Positions 1 through 12,200 of a stretch of 64,000 bases of DNA are shown piece by piece (within the stretch, counting starts at the first letter, position 1; the number at the start of each line of letters is the position of its first letter). A program made the translations under genes and the position numbers. The stretch is from Sphagnum compactum (taxonomy: Eukaryota > Bryophyta > Sphagnopsida > Sphagnales). The notes under the pieces are model-generated. The model saw only the letters and a list, made by a program, of their open reading frames with translations. It did not search any database and was not told the DNA's origin. The stretch covers positions 4,588,001-4,652,000 of the forward strand of contig OZ234503.1 of NCBI GenBank assembly GCA_965153455.1, in the 5' to 3' direction.

Positions 1-1808
1 TCCAGCAGGTTCTTCTTGTTCTGGTTGACAACCAAGCGTGAAAGCTCCAAAGATTCAAAGGCATTTAACTTCCCCTTTGTCAACAGAGTCCCAAAATACT
101 GGAGCAGAGGCGAGGTCTGCCCTGGTTGCACAGGAACACTCTGGAATTTGGCAACAGTATCTGGTGTCCGGAGAATCCCTTGGGGTGAATCTGCTGCAAG
201 ATCTGCAGCTTCCTTGTACTTGAGCTGGGAGAACAATTCTTGAAATCGTTGCACTACCTATATGAAACCATACACTAGTTTAAGGCATTTCATGTATGTG
301 AAAATGACAACATAGAGGGTGAGAGAAGATGGAATGTGGAAGCTGGGTTTGACTCTATTGGTGAGGTTCTCCAAAGAACAAGCTGCTGGGAATACTCAGT
401 GGTTGGATGCAAACATCCCAATTCAGAGACATGCCATGGATGAGGTTACATACCAAGTGCTCAGCTCCTGGAAGATTGCTGCGCTTGGCAAGACTAACTG
501 CCAGCTCCAAGTTATTGAGCTGAACAAATTACAAAGAAAAATGAAGGCTTAGTGCACAACAGACAGACCACAGAAAAACATCTAAACCAGAAGTGCACAT
601 GGCTTCTGGAAAGACACAACATCAGAGATCCTCAAATTCAACAAAAACAGCATCAAGGGCCAACAATGTGCAAAAACCATAGTGGTGCTGGAACATCATC
701 ACAGAAGTCGTAGGTCTGTGCAAATATCTGTGAGACAATTCAGTACCTGATTGCTGACAAATGGAACTATTGTTGCCTCATTCACTGAGGCAAGGAGTAC
801 TTGTCCTCTTCGATTCATGGCATAGAATCCACCCACAGATGGAGCATCAGTTGTCAAAAAGATAGGATCGGGGCTGATGCGGTTGCGGTAGACAGCAGTG
901 GCAGTCTCCAAGTCATACACAAACAGAAGTCCAAGCTTTGTGATAACATATATAAGCTTGTACTTTGCCGAAATCTGCATTGCAACTGGGAAATCATCTG
1001 CAAAATCTGGAGGAAAAAACAGATCTGCCTGCTTCTTGGAGAATCCAGGTTTCCCTTGCTGAGCACCCAGCTCAATGACATGCAGCTTTGATGTAAGCTG
1101 ACCTGCACTGATCGATTTTGTTGCAAATGCAATCAAGAGCGAAGGGGTCTCATTTCCTGCCACCTGAAAAGATGCAAAAGACGCAGCATGTGATTCTAAT
1201 GCCTGACTCCGCTGCTGATCAACTGAAAACAGCTGCATGTTTCCCTTGACAAGCTGTGGTCGCTCAGCTGCTCCAGGAGCAATGCCAATAAGCACAAGCC
1301 ACTTCTCCGATGGATCACATCGGTAATTGATGATCTGGTTGCCACTCAGATTTGCAGTCCTGTCAAACATCTTCAGTGGCTCTGCCTCACCTTCGATGGA
1401 CCAGTGATACACAGAAGTTTGTGTGACAAGTCCCAGCAACTTCCCAGTGATCCACTTCCAGAATACAACCTGCTCAGGCATCTGGTAAGACTTCATCTTA
1501 GCTTTCAACTCAATGTTGAAGATCTGGAGATGGTCTTGAGTGGTACCAGGAATCTGAGCCTTGAGGGCAAGAATCTTGCTGGTGGGGTTCATCAAGGCGG
1601 AGTCTGCCGTGATGGGACGTCGCAGCGGTTGTGAAGGCATGGACATATCTATGATAACCACGCTGTTCTGCGGCGATGTCTCGCGCACGCAGATGAACTT
1701 GTCAGACTCCATAGTCACATGCGTGAAGGTGATGAACTGTTGGTTGATGCCCAGGCTCGTCAGCGTGAGCGCTTCTTTCATCGTTATGGGGGCATTAGCA
1801 GTCGCCAT
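1..1808 (-). CDS. CHC: Clathrin heavy chain, N-terminal part (runs off window)
   Basis: This gene encodes the clathrin heavy chain, the leg of the triskelion that coats endocytic and trans-Golgi vesicles. Three exons fit in phase: 747-1808 (354 codons), 454-519 (22 codons) and 1-257, which continues past the left edge. All junctions are GT-AG. Exon 1 encodes the N-terminal seven-bladed propeller, beginning [16 protein letters not shown] and containing [20 protein letters not shown] and SVVIIDM. Exon 2 reads [13 protein letters not shown] and exon 3 contains [20 protein letters not shown] and [15 protein letters not shown], both typical of the linker and ankle. The start is the ATG at 1808; the open frame upstream of it is low-complexity and not part of the family. 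About 445 of the usual 1700 residues are present. The copy looks intact. The gene is divergent from the pseudouridine synthase gene. Confidence 0.97.
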
Positions 1809-2510
1809 GGCGACCGAAGACAACGAGCGTGACGCGCAGTACAAGCTCTCTCTCTCGCTCAAAGCTTCGACCAAGAACCGAGAAAAGAAGATCCGCAGGA
1901 AACCCTCACCTGTGCGCCCGCATGCACAAATCAAAAGAAAAAAAAAAAACCACCACGATGCACAGAAGAAGAAGAACACAACAGTATTCCTTTCTTTCTT
2001 TCCGCCAACTGGATCTCGAGATCCACTCTCAGAAACCGATCAAACCAACGCGATTCCTCTCCCAGAAAGCAAGCAGATCATCATATGGAGATAGAGAGAA
2101 AAAAACACAAACACGCATGATCGGAAAACACCAACATCCTGTGTGAGAGAGATACCTCCGAACTCCGAGAATCTTCGATCGATGGATGGATGTATGCTCC
2201 CTGATCCCGAGCAGCTATAGCAATGGAAGGGAAGGGAAGGGAAGGGAAGAGAAGAGAAAGAGACTTGGTGTCGCTGCTGAAAAGGGCAACTCCTCTGTCT
2301 CTCTCTCTTTGTTGCAGTTGCAACCCTCCTCTCGCTACCCCCTGATAATGCAAGATTAGGGTTACGAAGAAAACCCAATTTCAGAGCAGAGAGAGAAGAG
2401 AGACGGAGATAGATAAGAGACAGATGTCTGAATGATGCAGGATTAGGGTTAGGAAGAAAACCCCATTTCAGAGCAGGGGAGGAGAGAGAGAGCAGAGAGA
2501 GACAGAGAAG
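1809..2510. promoter_or_regulatory. Shared divergent promoter with GA/CT tracts and telobox-like repeats
   Basis: The 702 bp lie between the ATGs of clathrin (-) and the pseudouridine synthase (+). They are rich in GA/CT tracts, including an (AAGGG)n run near 2225-2250. An imperfect direct duplication with an 87 bp period places two copies of a TTAGGGTTA-type telobox, each followed by GAAGAAAACCC, at about 2350-2390 and 2437-2480. Teloboxes are common in promoters of plant housekeeping and ribosomal genes. Part of this stretch must be 5' UTR of both genes; transcription starts cannot be placed from sequence alone. Confidence 0.55.
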
Positions 2511-5500
2511 ATGCTGTTACTACTGCAGCAGGGGCTTCAGCAGGCATCGCCAGGGTGGTTACGCAGCAGCAGCGTCGTTAGGAAGCAGCAAGAATTTTGT
2601 GTGCCGCTGTTGTTGTTACCTGTCTTCACCACTCGTTCGCATCCGTGGACATGCTTACGAGCTTTCAAAAGAAGTGCACAAGAAGAGCACGTCGTGAAGG
2701 TGAGAGTGAGCATGCATGCATGCAACAAACTGGCCTCTTCCTCCATGCGAATCTGTATTGCTGAGGATCTGTTTTGGCCTAGCGATTGTTGTGCTTCAAT
2801 GTATTAGGAAGCTTCTCTTCTTCTCCTAGATCATTGTCTGCTGGCTTCTTCATCCTCCTTGAAGTGTTTGGAAAGTATTTCTACTCGGGACGAGGGGCAC
2901 TCTGCTGCTTCCTTAAACCTGAGATTGAAGCTTTTGTTCAGGTGGAGAATGACCCTGAGATTGAAGGTTTTCTTTTTCTTCTCAGGTGGAAGAATTAAAC
3001 CTCAGATTGAAGCTTTTTTGTTGTTCAGGTGGAGAATCATCAGATAAGTGGAGGAGAGCTGGAATATAGAGGTTCGGTTCCACATGGTGTAGAGAAGGTG
3101 CGATTAGATGCATGGCTCGCAGGACAGTTGCCGAGGATTAGCAGAGCACGAGTCCAGAGCAGCATTCGACAGGGACTGATTCTAGTGAATGGTGAACCTG
3201 TGAACAAGGTGTGTGGCATTTTCTCTTACTTTACGTCCCATATCTTCTTCTTCTTCTTCATAATTCTGTAGTGCATGGAACTCCAATGCCTTGGGTAATA
3301 ACGTGTCTGTGAAACTGATTGCCTGTGGAAAACCAATGGGCCCTTTTATTAGCATGTGAAATTCTAGCTGGTTGAACTCTGTATTGATGATTGGATTTTG
3401 GTCAGAAGTTGAACAAGCTCTTGATTCTATACTGTAGTAGAGTGCAGAAATGCAAATGTTTGAAAATAGATTATGTATGTGCAAATTAGGATCCTTAGCG
3501 GAGCTCCCAGTGGGAGGGTGCTACTAACTTTAGAGTGTATTGACTGGCATTTTCCTTATTTGAGGCTGAAGGTTTCGTACATGGTGAAAGAAGGGGATCA
3601 AGTTGATTGCCAGCTTTCTCTACAGCAACCAATGGATGCAAAACCTGAAAATATCCCACTGGATATCAAATATGAGGATAAGCACCTCTTGGTCATTAAC
3701 AAGCCCGCCCACATGGTACGCGTGTAAAAAGTCTTTTGTTTCACTGCAACCAAACATTTCAAGAGCATCTTGTTGCAATGGTTTTCCATTTTTTTGACTT
3801 TCTTGATGATCCCAGGTGAAATGCTTTGAGCATTTTTTTTCCTCTCATTTCCTGTTTCTGCCATGTACTGGTGCAAGACAGGTGGTGCATCCTGGCCCAG
3901 GCCATTCTGAGGGCACACTGGTGAATGCACTGCTCCACCACTGTGGGCTGCCTGCCATGCGGTATGCCAGAGCAGCCCTTCAAGACCCACTCCACGAATC
4001 AGAGGAACTTGATGATGACAGTGATGATGACGAGACTCCAGGTAGCATTGTTGCTATGTGGTTGGGCCCAGCACCAGTTATACGGCCTGGCATTGTGCAT
4101 CGCTTAGATAAAGGCACCAGTGGCCTTCTTGTTGTGGCAAAGGTGACACTTCATGTTTTCTTTCTCTCCCTGTTGCTATTTCTAGAATATCTATAGACTT
4201 GCTTCATGACAACATTTAGGTGTATACTGAGATAAAGGTTTAGACAGCAATGGCATGGTGGATAAAAGAGATTCAAGTTTACATTGTATTGCAGGATGAG
4301 CATACACATGAACATTTGTGTGACCAGTTCAAAGCCCGTTCTGTTCGACGCTCCTATGTCTCCCTCACTTGTGGGCTTCCCACCTTAATGTCTGGTCGTG
4401 TGGAAGTTCCTATTGGTCGGGATCCTCGTGATCGGAAGCGGATGGCAGCAATTATGAATGCAAAAGGTGGTTCCAGGGCACGATCGGCTGCAAGCAGGTG
4501 CATCTCTATTGCATTGTCTTAGAAAATAGATCTGTTGGATGAATGAGGATGATGAGAGATGCTGGATGTTTTGTAGCCTTCAACCCTTTTTAACTAATCT
4601 TGTGGTATGCTTAAAGGATATGTTGGGGGTGGAGGAGGCCTCAACCACTACCCTCTGTGGGCCTCTCTATGCTTTAGGCTTACAGGCTTGCTTATACAAT
4701 CTAAAATAAAATGAAGTTGACCCTCACAAGCTTGTCACAGCTTGAATGAGGGTACTACTGACTTTTTTTATTAGTTATGTTCCTTGAGTGCTAGCCAACA
4801 TCATGACTGAGTCCTCTTTTCACTTCCACAAATGTGACAGAAATCCAGGATGCTCAAATTTTTGGGCTGATTCTCATGCACTTATCTACAACCATTGCTG
4901 AGTTGATGAAGTCACTGGTTGTCACTGCTATTCATGATGAAGGTGATGGTCTGACATTTTGTGAGTGCCTCATAAGGTTATGACCACACCCTTGTTGTGT
5001 AACTTTTCAAGTGTTGTTGATCTCATAAGTCTGTATGGTCAATGTTGTGTTGAAATCTTTGCTGGGTCTTCTTGTCTTGTGACAAATTTTCTTGTTTCTC
5101 TATTTACTGAGATCCACAGTTCAGAGATAGTAATATCTTCCAATGAGCATCTGGTCAGAGCCTGCCTAATTACATGCTTTCACCAATGGTCGACTTGGAG
5201 AAAAGAAAAGGGTTCTGTGGTTGTTTGGAAATTGTTGTCAATCTCCTGACAATCTGCTAGACAGAAATTGTCGTATAACACATTGAGAGATCTATCATCT
5301 GTGATATGTGACAAGCACCAATGAGCTGACAAAATCGTAGAAGATTTGCTGGAGTAGGAAGTTTAGACGTTTCTCAGAAATTCCTGTGGTTGAATAAAGG
5401 TTCCGTGTTCTGGAGGTCATAGCTGAAGGGGGTTCTGCACTTGTAGAATGGCGACTGGAGACTGGACGTACTCATCAGGTGCTGTTCCATATCATTCAGT

Positions 5501-6117
5501 TGCCATTACCTGATACCCATTAAAGCCAGGAAAAATAGGGTATTCCTCTAGATCTACAATGAGAGGTTCTGGTAAAGTGCAGTGGCTTCTACAGACTAGT
5601 GATATCTTTCGCCTCCATTCAGAGCTTAAAGCTGTGTCCTTGGATTAGGCTACTTTGGTGTAAGAATTGATCATTTGACATTTGAGGACAGTGCAGATAA
5701 GAGTGCATGCCCAGCATCTTGGCTACCCAATACTGGGTGATGAAACCTATGGGGGAACTCCAGGGGCAGCGCTGGCCCGTTTGCTTCCACGTGCTTCACC
5801 ATCAAATCAGGGAGCATTGCGGCAGCTTGTTGCAGGATTGCAACGTCCTTGTTTGCATGCTCTCACTCTTGGGTATGTCTGGAGCACTTTGTCAGCATTG
5901 GATTCACAAAAGTTTCCAAAATTCAATGTTTATTGGTTTTTTAATGTGCTTTTCTTGGGATTTCAACAGAAATTTTACAACTTCAGAGCCAAGAGTTGAT
6001 GATTTATGGACTGATGGCAGGTTTACACATCCGTGGACACAGGAGGAACACAATTTCACTTGTGCTCCACCTCAGGACTTTGAAGATACATGGCGCACCT
6101 TAAGACAACTTGGTTAA
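2511..6117 (+). CDS. RluA/RluD-family RNA pseudouridine synthase, probably organelle-targeted
   Basis: The enzyme isomerises uridine to pseudouridine in RNA. Eight exons fit in phase with GT-AG borders: 2511-2699, 3029-3208, 3572-3715, 3882-4142, 4295-4497, 5400-5478, 5697-5872 and 5970-6117, giving 459 aa. Residues 1-63 lack acidic clusters and are rich in Leu, Ser and Arg, as in a plastid or mitochondrial transit peptide. Residues about 85-120 form an S4-like RNA-binding domain ([20 protein letters not shown]...ILVNGEPV). The catalytic motif HRLDKGTSG puts the active-site Asp near residue 247. Later family motifs [28 protein letters not shown]-like segments span exons 6-7, and the C-terminus has CAPPQDF. 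An acidic insertion ([11 protein letters not shown]) precedes the catalytic motif. Arabidopsis has S4-containing organellar members of this family; substrate RNA cannot be told from sequence. Confidence 0.93.
2918..3041 (+). repeat. Triplicated 36-46 bp unit carrying a 3' splice site
   Basis: Three tandem copies (about 2918, 2954 and 3000) each consist of CCT(G/C)AGATTGAAG, a pyrimidine run and CAG followed by GTGGA. CAG ends at 2941, 2985 and 3028. Only the third acceptor opens exon 2 of the pseudouridine synthase in frame; the first two lead to early in-frame stops. Confidence 0.8.
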
Positions 6118-7384
6118 GCAAGTGGTGCTCTACCAAAGAGCCCTATGCAGCAGATGCACATAATCTTCATCATAGCTGGAAGCCTTTTGTGCACCATCAT
6201 TGCAGGAATTTGCACACCAGGGTTGAAATTAACTCCACCTGACTGTCACCACAAAACTGGTAGCTCTTAGATGATTGTTTGGAGACCCTCTTATATCTTG
6301 ATTTTTGAGAATTTACTTGCACAGCTGATATGGATGTGATTTGATACTGATGGATCTCTTGAACATGATATCATTGAATGACACAATGCAGGTGGTCTAC
6401 CAGAGGACAATGCTCTGACAACCTAGTTGCGCTCGTTCTGGATTGCACCATGCATGGAGGTCCTAGGGTTGACATACACAGAGGGCTTACTATAATGGTA
6501 TGCAGCCCTTGCTACTTTTCTATGGACACTCCACATAAATGGCTCAACAATGACATGTCATAGAAACCCAACAATTTTTGCACACTAAACTGCACTAAGT
6601 GGTTTTCATGAGATTTTCAAACATAGACAACAGTTGTACATATATCATCCTCTTTTTTAACACAGATCTGCCAAAATTTAACCTGATGTACAGTAGCTTG
6701 CAAACTTGGGGGACTTGTACAAAATTCTTGGGAAGTCATAACTACTCCACATTAATAAAGCAGTTAGTTTGATCAATAAAACACACCTAGAAGCAGTCAG
6801 AGAAGTTGTACTGTGTGCAACATGTTGGAATCATTGAATGCTTCAGTCAGACACCTTGACTGGTTTTATCCTCCACAGTGTTCCCTGGTTCACCATCACC
6901 ACTTTGGGTATTATGCTTACTAATTGCCGGATTGAACTTTGAAGCAGGAGGTGTGTGAGGCTGGCTTCCTTTCCCTTTGTCAATTCTTTGTTTGTTTTAG
7001 TACGAATTGAACACATTTCATCATCAAGGAGGAGGAAGGGCTATGATTATGCGTGTGTTTATGAATCAATGTGTTTCACATCTCTGGAACAACTTCATGG
7101 CTAGAGTGAACCAAACAGCCACTGGTGCACATCCACTGGAAGACTCTTATGGTGCAGTTGTGGGTGAACCCCAAAACAGTTTTTTGGGATTCACCTTGGT
7201 AACCTATCCTTTGAAGGATAGGCCTTGTCGATAGGTAGGATAATAGTTGGCTACTAGGTAAGATCTGCATGTGTCTGATTAGGACAGTGTTCATGGCGAG
7301 GGGTTGTTTTTAGGTAGGTAGTAAAAGCAGAAACTGAGCTAATCACCATGGTTAGCTAGGGAGCTGGAACCCAACGGAAATGAG
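6118..7384. other. Downstream flank of the pseudouridine synthase; no gene seen
   Basis: This holds the likely 3' UTR followed by non-coding sequence. Open frames here are short and show no family motif. Confidence 0.6.
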
Positions 7385-7640
7385 TTTCTTTTTCACACAC
7401 CATCCAGTCCCTTGTGGTGTGTTGGTGGTTGCTTGTGCACTGCTTTGGACAAAGTGCTTCAATGTCAATGTTTCTTTTTCACACACCATCCAGTCCCTTG
7501 TGGTGTGTTGGTGGTTGCTTGTGCACTGCTTTGGACAAAGTGCTTCAATGTCAATGTTTCTTTTTCACACACCATCCAGTCCCTTGTGGTGTGTTGGTGG
7601 TTGCTTGTGCACTGCTTTGGACAAAGTGCTTCAATGTCAG
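7385..7640. repeat. Tandem repeat, three copies of 86 bp
   Basis: Three nearly identical copies begin at 7385, 7471 and 7557, each starting TTTCTTTTTCACACACCATC. The period is 86 bp, which is not divisible by three, so the repeat is open in several frames at once on both strands. This produces spurious overlapping open frames rather than genes. The near-identity of the copies implies recent expansion. Confidence 0.95.
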
Positions 7641-8167
7641 TGAGAAGCAACTTATTTCACAAGGTAATAACGTTACAAAATATGTGTAAAGCCCACCTTT
7701 GATAGTATTGGAGACAGCTACAAACAAACAAGATATGAAACACTGGAGCTTTATCAAAAGATGTAATTGTATAGATTGATAAGGAAAACACATGGCTTGA
7801 AATGTCACTCAAGCTACAATCATAAAATTATGACTTGCATGAAACTAACATAAGATCAAAAAAGCTTTTATATGCAGATAGAAATGTGGTGGAAAAACAT
7901 AGGCAACTATTTTCAAGCTAGCCTCCCAACCTTAAAGTAGTTGTTGACTAATCTTTACCAAGCCATTGTTTATCCTAACAGCTACCATGAAACCTTTTAG
8001 TAGCAACCACTTGAACCTAATATAGGTGTCACCTTTTAACCCTAGCCACTTCCATCTTGCTTTAACCTAACCACCATAAGGGCATGAATATTATTCATTC
8101 CATGGATGAATGAATGTTAAACACATTCATTATTTCAAGGATTACAAACAAATAATATCATCCAACA
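7641..8167 (-). mobile_element. Probable 3' LTR region of a decayed Copia element
   Basis: Read on the minus strand, a purine-rich tract (GAGCGGGAG, 8168-8176) is followed directly by TGTTGGATGATATT at 8167, the usual polypurine-tract-to-LTR junction. The far LTR end was not found, so the left boundary is uncertain and the LTR may be as short as about 220 bp. Confidence 0.5.
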
Positions 8168-9285
8168 CTCCCGCTCTATATGAACACTTTTAATCCTATT
8201 AAATCGAACAGTATTATAATCTTCCAATGTCATTACTTCAACAATGCCTTTGTGAGCACATTTGTCACCATGACTTTTGCTAGGCAATATTCAAACATCA
8301 TTTCTCCCTCTTGAATTTGTTATGAAACAAAATGATACTAAACATCAATGTGCTTCACTCTCGAGCATCTTGCGTAGGGTTCTTGGTTTGAATATTGCAC
8401 CTTGAGATTATTGTATTGAATTAAATATCACTTTCTCATCCTCCATGTATCCCAAGTCTACCATGAATTTGGCCATCCATATAGCTCCTTTCATAGCTTG
8501 TGTGCTTGCCATGTATTTGGCTTTTGTAGTTGACAATGCAATTGTGAATTATCATTTGTTGTTTCAAGAAATCAATCCTCCACCCACCATGAACACAAAG
8601 ATTGTTTATCTCATTAACATCGCAATATTCAATCACCTCCTTGGATTATAATCCACTAAACTCTAACATCAACTTGGGCAAAGCATCTTGCAAATATCAA
8701 CATATTCATTTCAATATAATTTGATGTTCTGTGCTTGGATTTGTCATGTGTTTATTTATAACACTTATGGAATACACCAAGTCCAATCATGTGCATAAGA
8801 TGACATACATCAAAGATCCCATGTCCCTTTGATAAGACAATCCTATCATGTCTTTGGAGTTGTTTTCATTGATCTATTTTTTTCAATATTGTCTTGGAAT
8901 CGAGCTACACTCTAACCACCTTCAAATCCTCCATTCAAAAACATTTAATATATCATTCAGGCATTTGATTTGGTTGATGTGAATGACATGGCACTACTCT
9001 TGATTCCTTTCCAATTTCATGCCTAAGAAGGAATGCAATTATCCAAAATCTTTTATTTCAAACTTTTAACAAAATCTCTTCCTTGAATAGTCATTGGACA
9101 TCAAGATAAGATGTAAAGGACAATGAAAAACTTGACATTTCCCTCTTGTGAAACATAGACATTAAAATATGTTTCACTTGTCACAAATCCATTATTTCTC
9201 CGAAGGCATTCAGCTTTTTAGTTCCATGTTCTTTAAGATTGTTTGAACCATCTAAGGACTTGTCAAGTTTCCACACATCTGAAGA
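8168..9285 (-). pseudogene. Decayed Copia (Ty1) reverse transcriptase / RNase H
   Basis: Minus-strand frames with stops and shifts still read the Copia pol end in order. Near 9285-9220 is VWKLDKSLDG...KKLNAF; near 8930-8890 is MEDLKVVRV...LDSKT; near 8550-8450 is ALSTTKAKYMASTQAMKGAI followed by WMAKF; near 8370-8230 is KHIDV..YHFV and QEGEMMFEYC...VLTKAL. These are the LDKSLYGLKQ, LSTTEAEYMA and KHID/ADVLTK blocks of Copia. The YVDD block is not readable. A putative polypurine tract and LTR start follow. The element is a non-functional fossil. Confidence 0.85.
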
Positions 9286-12200
9286 TAAATTTGATAGATT
9301 TGTTAATGTTTGTTAAATAGGTATGTTCAATGCTGAATGTATTGGTTGACCATCAATATTGAATGCAACTTTACTTGTAGATGCCATAAGTAATGCTTTA
9401 ATTTTTGTTAAGTTTGATGATAGGTCTTTATTATATAGTCATAATAAGCCTTGAATTATTAATTTTAAAGTAAAAATGTTACTAGTTCCAACACTTTTTG
9501 TCAAAATTATATGTATTGGAATATTAGGATACATTTGTTTTCTATATATGATATCATCAAATATTAAACTTTGTTCTTTGTTTAGTTGTCTAAACATATT
9601 TTGATATTCTTATTCATCCATTATCATAGAATTTAACAATATTGTGAAACCATCATCTTTAGAATTTTGTGTTTTATGATATAATGTATTACATGATTGA
9701 ATGATGAAATCATTTTTCAAATCATATTTCTCAATATTTAATGTATTTGTGATGGGGATTAAAGGATGTGTGTCACCAATGTCATCAATGTCATCATTCC
9801 ATATGTTTTATAGATGTGAAGAGTTTGTTTGTAAATTCATAACATCATATTCTTCATTTGTATGTTTGTTTTGCATGTTATAATTGAATTTGGATCTAAT
9901 TATATATATATTTCATAGCATGCATCATGCTAAGTAACATGTGTTCCTAATAATGAATTTTTAGAATTTTTAAATGGTGAATACAAGAGAAGTTGTTCTC
10001 TTGACAATTTTTTTAAAAAAATGTTTATTATAATTCAAATATAATGATTTTTTGTTTGCGACGTTTTGATAATTTGTTGTTTTTCATGTTGTAATAGGAG
10101 GCAAATTCTCTTAATGATAAATGTTCATATATATTTTGTCGATTTAAATATTTGTCAATAATTGATGCACAATATGTTAGTAGAATTAGGTTCTAATTGA
10201 TTTAATAAAGATTGTGGTTTCGATACAAAAGCACGTTCTTGGTATGGAAAAGTATTAATAAATTTAAATGTTCATGATGAATGATATAAAGGATGAAAAA
10301 ACTAAATGAGCAACTAGTTGGGCAGACATTTGTTGAGCATTGAGAAAAACATTGCCTAATTTTTGGATTATAATGTTGGCATCAATTTTATCTAAAATGC
10401 ATTTTTCTATTATTGAATGTATTTTTCTATTATTAAATGCAATTATAAGGTTATAGATTTATCAGTTTTAATCATGTAATATGATGCAGTTGCATATGGA
10501 TTAAAAATAAATTGAATATCCGTATTTGCAAACCATAAAGGAGTAGCACATATGCTAATTGCATTGGTTTTAATATTTGATGGTATTCGTTTAAGAAAAA
10601 TTTGTGGTATCATTAATTTGCTTCTTAAACTTAATATGCATGTTTTTTCATCAAGATGTACTAACTTTCGTAAAATGTAATGTTTTCATCTGTTTTAAAA
10701 TCTTTTAAAAATTCAAAAACTTTTGTTGCAAATATTTTTTGCTAAAAAGTAAGTTTTCGTTTAATTCAAGTGGTTTCAATATTGTTGTTTTACTCATGGG
10801 AGGTAAAGGATAATGAAATTTAGAGACAACATGATTTTTTTTCTTTCATGTTCGAATGTGTTGATGTTATTGTGCATTTTGTAATGTAATTGGCAATAAT
10901 GATACATTGCATGAAATGTATTTATCGACAAAAATTTTACATTTTTTCATTTGTATTAATTTCATATATTGATGCATCTTTGATCCATAAAAGGCCATGG
11001 TCATGCTCGTTACCATGATTTTGAAATTTTGTGACAAAAAAGAAATCACACACTTGTCCAAAAATAGATGGGTCTTTTTTGAATAATGTGTGAAAATATG
11101 ATGTTTTATAATCATAATATCTTGCACGTGTTATAAGATCAAATTGCGTATCAATTCTATTATATGAATTTATTGAAGGTCTTCAATTTTGTTTGGAAGA
11201 TTTAGTTTTTTAACATGCAAAATGTGTTGGGCTTTTATGAGAGGATCCCAAAATCTTTCTGTAGATGTAAAAGTTACAAAAAATGTTGGAGGGCCAATTT
11301 GATTTATCATAGCAAATAATTTTTTTGTAATTTTTCTAAATAATCTGGTGAAATATGGAGTGTTTTTAAATCACGATATCCTAAGTACGATTTGAAAATC
11401 TTATCTAAATATGATTTATCTTGTACCTTAGAAGCCTTTAATGATCTACCATTTAGTTTTCCTTTATGTATATGTACCCATCTAGAGCCTATAAATTTTT
11501 GGATAGAAACTTTAGTGGTTTAAAGAGAAGGTTAGAAATATTAGTTGAAAAATCTTTGGATTTGTGAAACAATTCCCATTGTGCTATTGTTGATATGATC
11601 ATTTTTTAGAAATAGTTAAGCTTCGTGGATGCCCATAAAATAATGTTGGAAAATTCAATTCTTTTGAATGATTATTTCTAAACAACCTAAAGGATGAAAA
11701 TATTGATTCGGAGCAATAATATATAACATTTTCATAATCATTAATTTTTTAAGCATTTAAAAAATTATGTATCATGGCATTTGTTGGTGCACAAGTAACA
11801 TGGTCTTCACTTTTAGAATCAAAATCATCAGATGATGATATATTTTGGTCATTTGTTTGATTAAACAAGGTTGTATGCATAGAAAACAAACTGTTCCATT
11901 GAAGGTGTATGGTAACATTTAAGTTTGAATATAATGGTGTTGAAATTAAATACTTTAGTGCCAACATGATTAAATTAGGATGCACATTTCCAAACATGGA
12001 AGGTGAATTATATTCAAATCGTCACTTTAAAAATACACCTATTGTTACTTCATCATATGGTAAATGTGGTAACAAATTATGTTTGGTTAATATTTGATGG
12101 GACATTAATAACAATACTTTTCATTTTATATTGACCATAATCATGAAGTTTATATATTTGATCAAAAGCTAATCATGGATAAATAAAATGTTTTTCTAAA

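Noticed and set aside
1809-1979. N-terminal extension of clathrin heavy chain (Phe-rich)
   Set aside because: It comes from an A-rich 5' UTR tract on the other strand; the conserved protein starts at the ATG at 1808.
7385-7640. Possible CRISPR-like array
   Set aside because: Three contiguous whole-unit copies with no spacers, in a plant nuclear context.
7412-7702. Overlapping cysteine/valine-rich open frames in all three forward frames
   Set aside because: They are produced by the 86 bp tandem repeat, whose period shifts frame each copy; no start context or family motif.
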